Below, piece by piece: positions 5,530-6,539 of a DNA stretch of 6,539 nucleotides. Every line of letters begins with the position of its first letter. Positions within the stretch are counted from its first letter, which is position 1. Below the pieces are notes generated by a model. It ran no database searches. It was not told the DNA's origin and worked only from the letters and a program-made list of their open reading frames with translations. The stretch spans positions 1 to 6,539 of the forward strand of contig MVRB01000062.1 in the NCBI GenBank assembly GCA_002067635.1, read 5' to 3'. A program made the position numbers and the translations under genes. The stretch comes from Methanomassiliicoccales archaeon PtaU1.Bin030. GTDB lineage: Archaea; Thermoplasmatota; Thermoplasmata; Methanomassiliicoccales; Methanomassiliicoccaceae.

Positions 5530-5537
5530 TATAAAAA
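5530..5537 (-). promoter_or_regulatory. TATA box of topA
   Basis: Read on the minus strand, CCTTTTTATA centred about 28 bases before the ATG at 5505 is a good archaeal TATA element and predicts a start only a few bases from the ATG. The 8-base palindrome CCCTAGGG (5544-5551) lies directly upstream of it, and ATGGCCCT occurs at 5504-5511 and 5540-5547, on either side of the box. topA can thus be transcribed independently of nikR. Confidence 0.6.
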
Positions 5538-5582
5538 GGATGGCCCTAGGGTGATTCGAATAGTAGCGAACGCGAGCCTTTC

Positions 5583-6035
5583 CTAATGGTAGTGGGGGTG
5601 TTTTACCTCGCGGTCGCGGTCCAGGTCCATCGAGCCTGAGGTCATTGTCAGCTTTCCGAAGTTCACGCCCTTTACGGAGATGACCTCGTCCGACAGATGC
5701 TTCACCTCTCGGACCTTGCCCCAGACGAGAAGTACCTCAAGGCACTGGTCCTGGTTGAGATGGAGATGCACCGTGGAGGCGATGTTGACGTGATGGTCAT
5801 GCTGTATGCCCATCAGGCGTTCCTGGACCGCCCCCTTCTTGTGGTCATAGACTAAGGTTATGGTGCCTACGACCTCCGCATCCTCATCCTCCCAGCGTTC
5901 GTCTATCAGTGCGAACCTGATGATATCCCTTATCGCCTCAGACCTGTTGGTGTATCCCTTACCAGTCACCAGCTCATCGAACTCCTTCAGCAGTTCCGGC
6001 TCCAAGGAGATGCCGATGCGCGTTACCTTGTCCAT
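5583..6035 (-). CDS. nikR: Nickel-responsive transcriptional regulator NikR
   Basis: NikR is a tetrameric ribbon-helix-helix repressor; with nickel bound it shuts off nickel uptake genes. The 150-residue product begins with the RHH DNA-binding domain (VTRIGISLEPELLKEFDEL, residues 4-22, then GYTNRSEAIRDIIR, 27-40), followed by the ACT-like metal domain. All four residues of the high-affinity square-planar site are present and spaced as in E. coli NikR (H76, H87, H89, C95): here H79, H90, H92 and C98, within IQHDHH and VHLHLNQDQC. The C-terminus ends in HPHYH, which may add metal contacts. I chose the ATG at 6035 because it matches the family N-terminus and sits about 30 bases after a TATA box; the in-frame ATG at 6077 lies upstream of that box. 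No ribosome site is visible, so translation is probably leaderless. No nickel transporter gene lies in this window. Confidence 0.95.
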   Translation of the reverse strand: MDKVTRIGISLEPELLKEFDELVTGKGYTNRSEAIRDIIRFALIDERWEDEDAEVVGTITLVYDHKKGAVQERLMGIQHDHHVNIASTVHLHLNQDQCLEVLLVWGKVREVKHLSDEVISVKGVNFGKLTMTSGSMDLDRDREVKHPHYH

Positions 6036-6061
6036 AGTATGACAATGTAAGGGCTTCGATG

Positions 6062-6070
6062 ATAAAAAAA
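6062..6070 (-). promoter_or_regulatory. TATA box of nikR
   Basis: On the minus strand TTTTTTTAT is centred about 30 bases before the nikR ATG at 6035, so transcription should begin near 6037-6041. The sequence TGTCATAC (6044 to 6037) sits at that point and contains TCATAC, one half of the E. coli NikR operator, but the matching GTATGA 16 bases away is absent. Confidence 0.55.
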
Positions 6071-6087
6071 CAACCATGGGATGTCAA

Positions 6088-6094
6088 CTTTATC
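6088..6094 (+). promoter_or_regulatory. Possible TATA box of the asparagine-synthase-like gene
   Basis: CTTTATC is centred about 38 bases before the GTG at 6129, predicting initiation near 6118 and a leader of about ten bases. It would form a divergent promoter pair with that of nikR. The match is modest. Confidence 0.35.
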
Positions 6095-6128
6095 TGCTAG
6101 ACCGCCCTAAGGGGATGTCGACCTTGCC

Positions 6129-6539
6129 GTGAGCGATACCGAGAGATTGCTGAAGGCCTTGCAGGAGGCGGTCAAAGGGACGATGGCCAAGGGAGAGGTG
6201 GGAATCCTGTTCTCGGGAGGGCTCGACAGCGGCATCCTGGCGGCTCTCGCCGGAGATCATGGGGACCCCCGGCTGTATACCGTGGGGGTCGAAGGCTCTC
6301 ATGACCTCAGAACAGGGCGGGAGACCGCAGAGGAGCTGCGGCTGCCGTGGACGCAAATAGCTCTCACCCCGGACGAGGTGATCACCGCCGCCCGGGACCT
6401 GCTCAGCATTTGCCCTATCAGGGACCCCGTGGTCCTGTCGTTCCAGCTCCCACTCCATATCGTAGCGGCCAGGTCGAAGGAGGACGTGTTGATGTCCGGG
6501 CAGGGGGCGGACGAGCTCTTCGGAGGGTACAGCCGATAC
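6129..6539 (+). CDS. Stand-alone asparagine-synthase-type ATP pyrophosphatase (3' end missing)
   Basis: The frame runs from a TAA at 6108 to the window edge and encodes 137 residues from the GTG at 6129, the only usual start codon before the conserved core apart from a late ATG at 6183. The PP-loop SGGLDS (29-34) binds ATP pyrophosphate, and SGQGADELFGGYSRY (123-137) is the signature of the class B asparagine synthetase C-terminal domain. In that family the domain adenylates aspartate and ammonia displaces AMP to give asparagine. The glutamine-hydrolysing N-terminal domain, which begins with a catalytic Cys2 in AsnB, is absent: only about 28 residues precede the PP-loop. The protein therefore either uses free ammonia, works with a separate amidotransferase, or makes another amide bond, as in beta-lactam synthetase relatives. 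It is divergent from nikR. A ribosome site is weak (GGGGAT, 12 bases upstream). Confidence 0.85.
   Translation, partial: MSDTERLLKALQEAVKGTMAKGEVGILFSGGLDSGILAALAGDHGDPRLYTVGVEGSHDLRTGRETAEELRLPWTQIALTPDEVITAARDLLSICPIRDPVVLSFQLPLHIVAARSKEDVLMSGQGADELFGGYSRY

Noticed and set aside
3529..5586. Several long plus-strand ORFs opposite topA
   Set aside because: All are antisense shadows of a clear 813-residue topoisomerase gene in GC-rich DNA and show no motifs.
6037..6064. Full E. coli-type NikR operator (GTATGA-N16-TCATAC) at nikR
   Set aside because: Only one half-site is present; the position 16 bases away does not match. TCATAC also occurs inside coding sequence (2517-2522), as expected by chance.
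6036..6077. 14-residue N-terminal extension of NikR from the ATG at 6077
   Set aside because: The extension lies upstream of and across the TATA box at 6062-6070 and has no similarity to NikR; the family N-terminus begins at the ATG at 6035.
1..6539. CRISPR arrays, tRNA or rRNA genes, insertion sequences
   Set aside because: No spaced direct-repeat array, cloverleaf sequence, rRNA consensus, transposase or terminal inverted repeats were seen on either strand.

Overview
The window looks archaeal. The genes are GC-rich. Several starts have an A/T-rich TATA-like box about 25-30 bases upstream, with a short or absent leader (topA, nikR, the asparagine-synthase-like gene, the COG0523 GTPase). Starts inside operons instead carry GGTGA-type Shine-Dalgarno sites. 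The gene set also fits: an archaeal-type nicotinate phosphoribosyltransferase with a C-terminal zinc knuckle, a canonical nickel regulator NikR, a topoisomerase I with four zinc ribbons and a histone-H1-like tail, and a stand-alone asparagine-synthase domain. I infer a euryarchaeon, perhaps Thermoplasmata/Methanomassiliicoccales-like. The lineage is not proven from this window.

Layout. (1) Bases 2-1254, + strand: the 3' part of a nicotinate phosphoribosyltransferase gene, translationally coupled (TAATG overlap) to an OsmC-family gene. (2) Bases 1255-1672: a long, partly very AT-rich gap (about 24% GC over 1321-1440) with an oligo-T tract, TATA-like boxes and short inverted repeats. (3) Bases 1673-1882, +: a small unrecognised Cys-rich protein, followed at once by a hairpin. 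(4) Bases 1943-3021, +: a promoter with a palindrome at the expected transcription start, then a two-gene operon: a short COG0523 (CobW-like, G3E) GTPase and an unrecognised protein with a nine-histidine tail. (5) Bases 3064-6035, - strand: topA and, upstream of it, nikR, each with its own promoter. (6) Bases 6129-6539, +: the 5' part of an asparagine-synthase-type ATP pyrophosphatase gene, divergent from nikR.

How they fit together. Transition metals are a recurrent theme: a nickel-responsive repressor, a metal-chaperone-type GTPase whose metal-binding tail is on a separate coupled protein, and several zinc-ribbon proteins. The most interesting unit is the COG0523/His-rich pair with its promoter palindrome, which looks like a compact metal-allocation module. 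Which metal it handles cannot be read from the sequence. The other genes are metabolic or housekeeping: NAD salvage, peroxide/thiol chemistry, DNA topology and amide synthesis.
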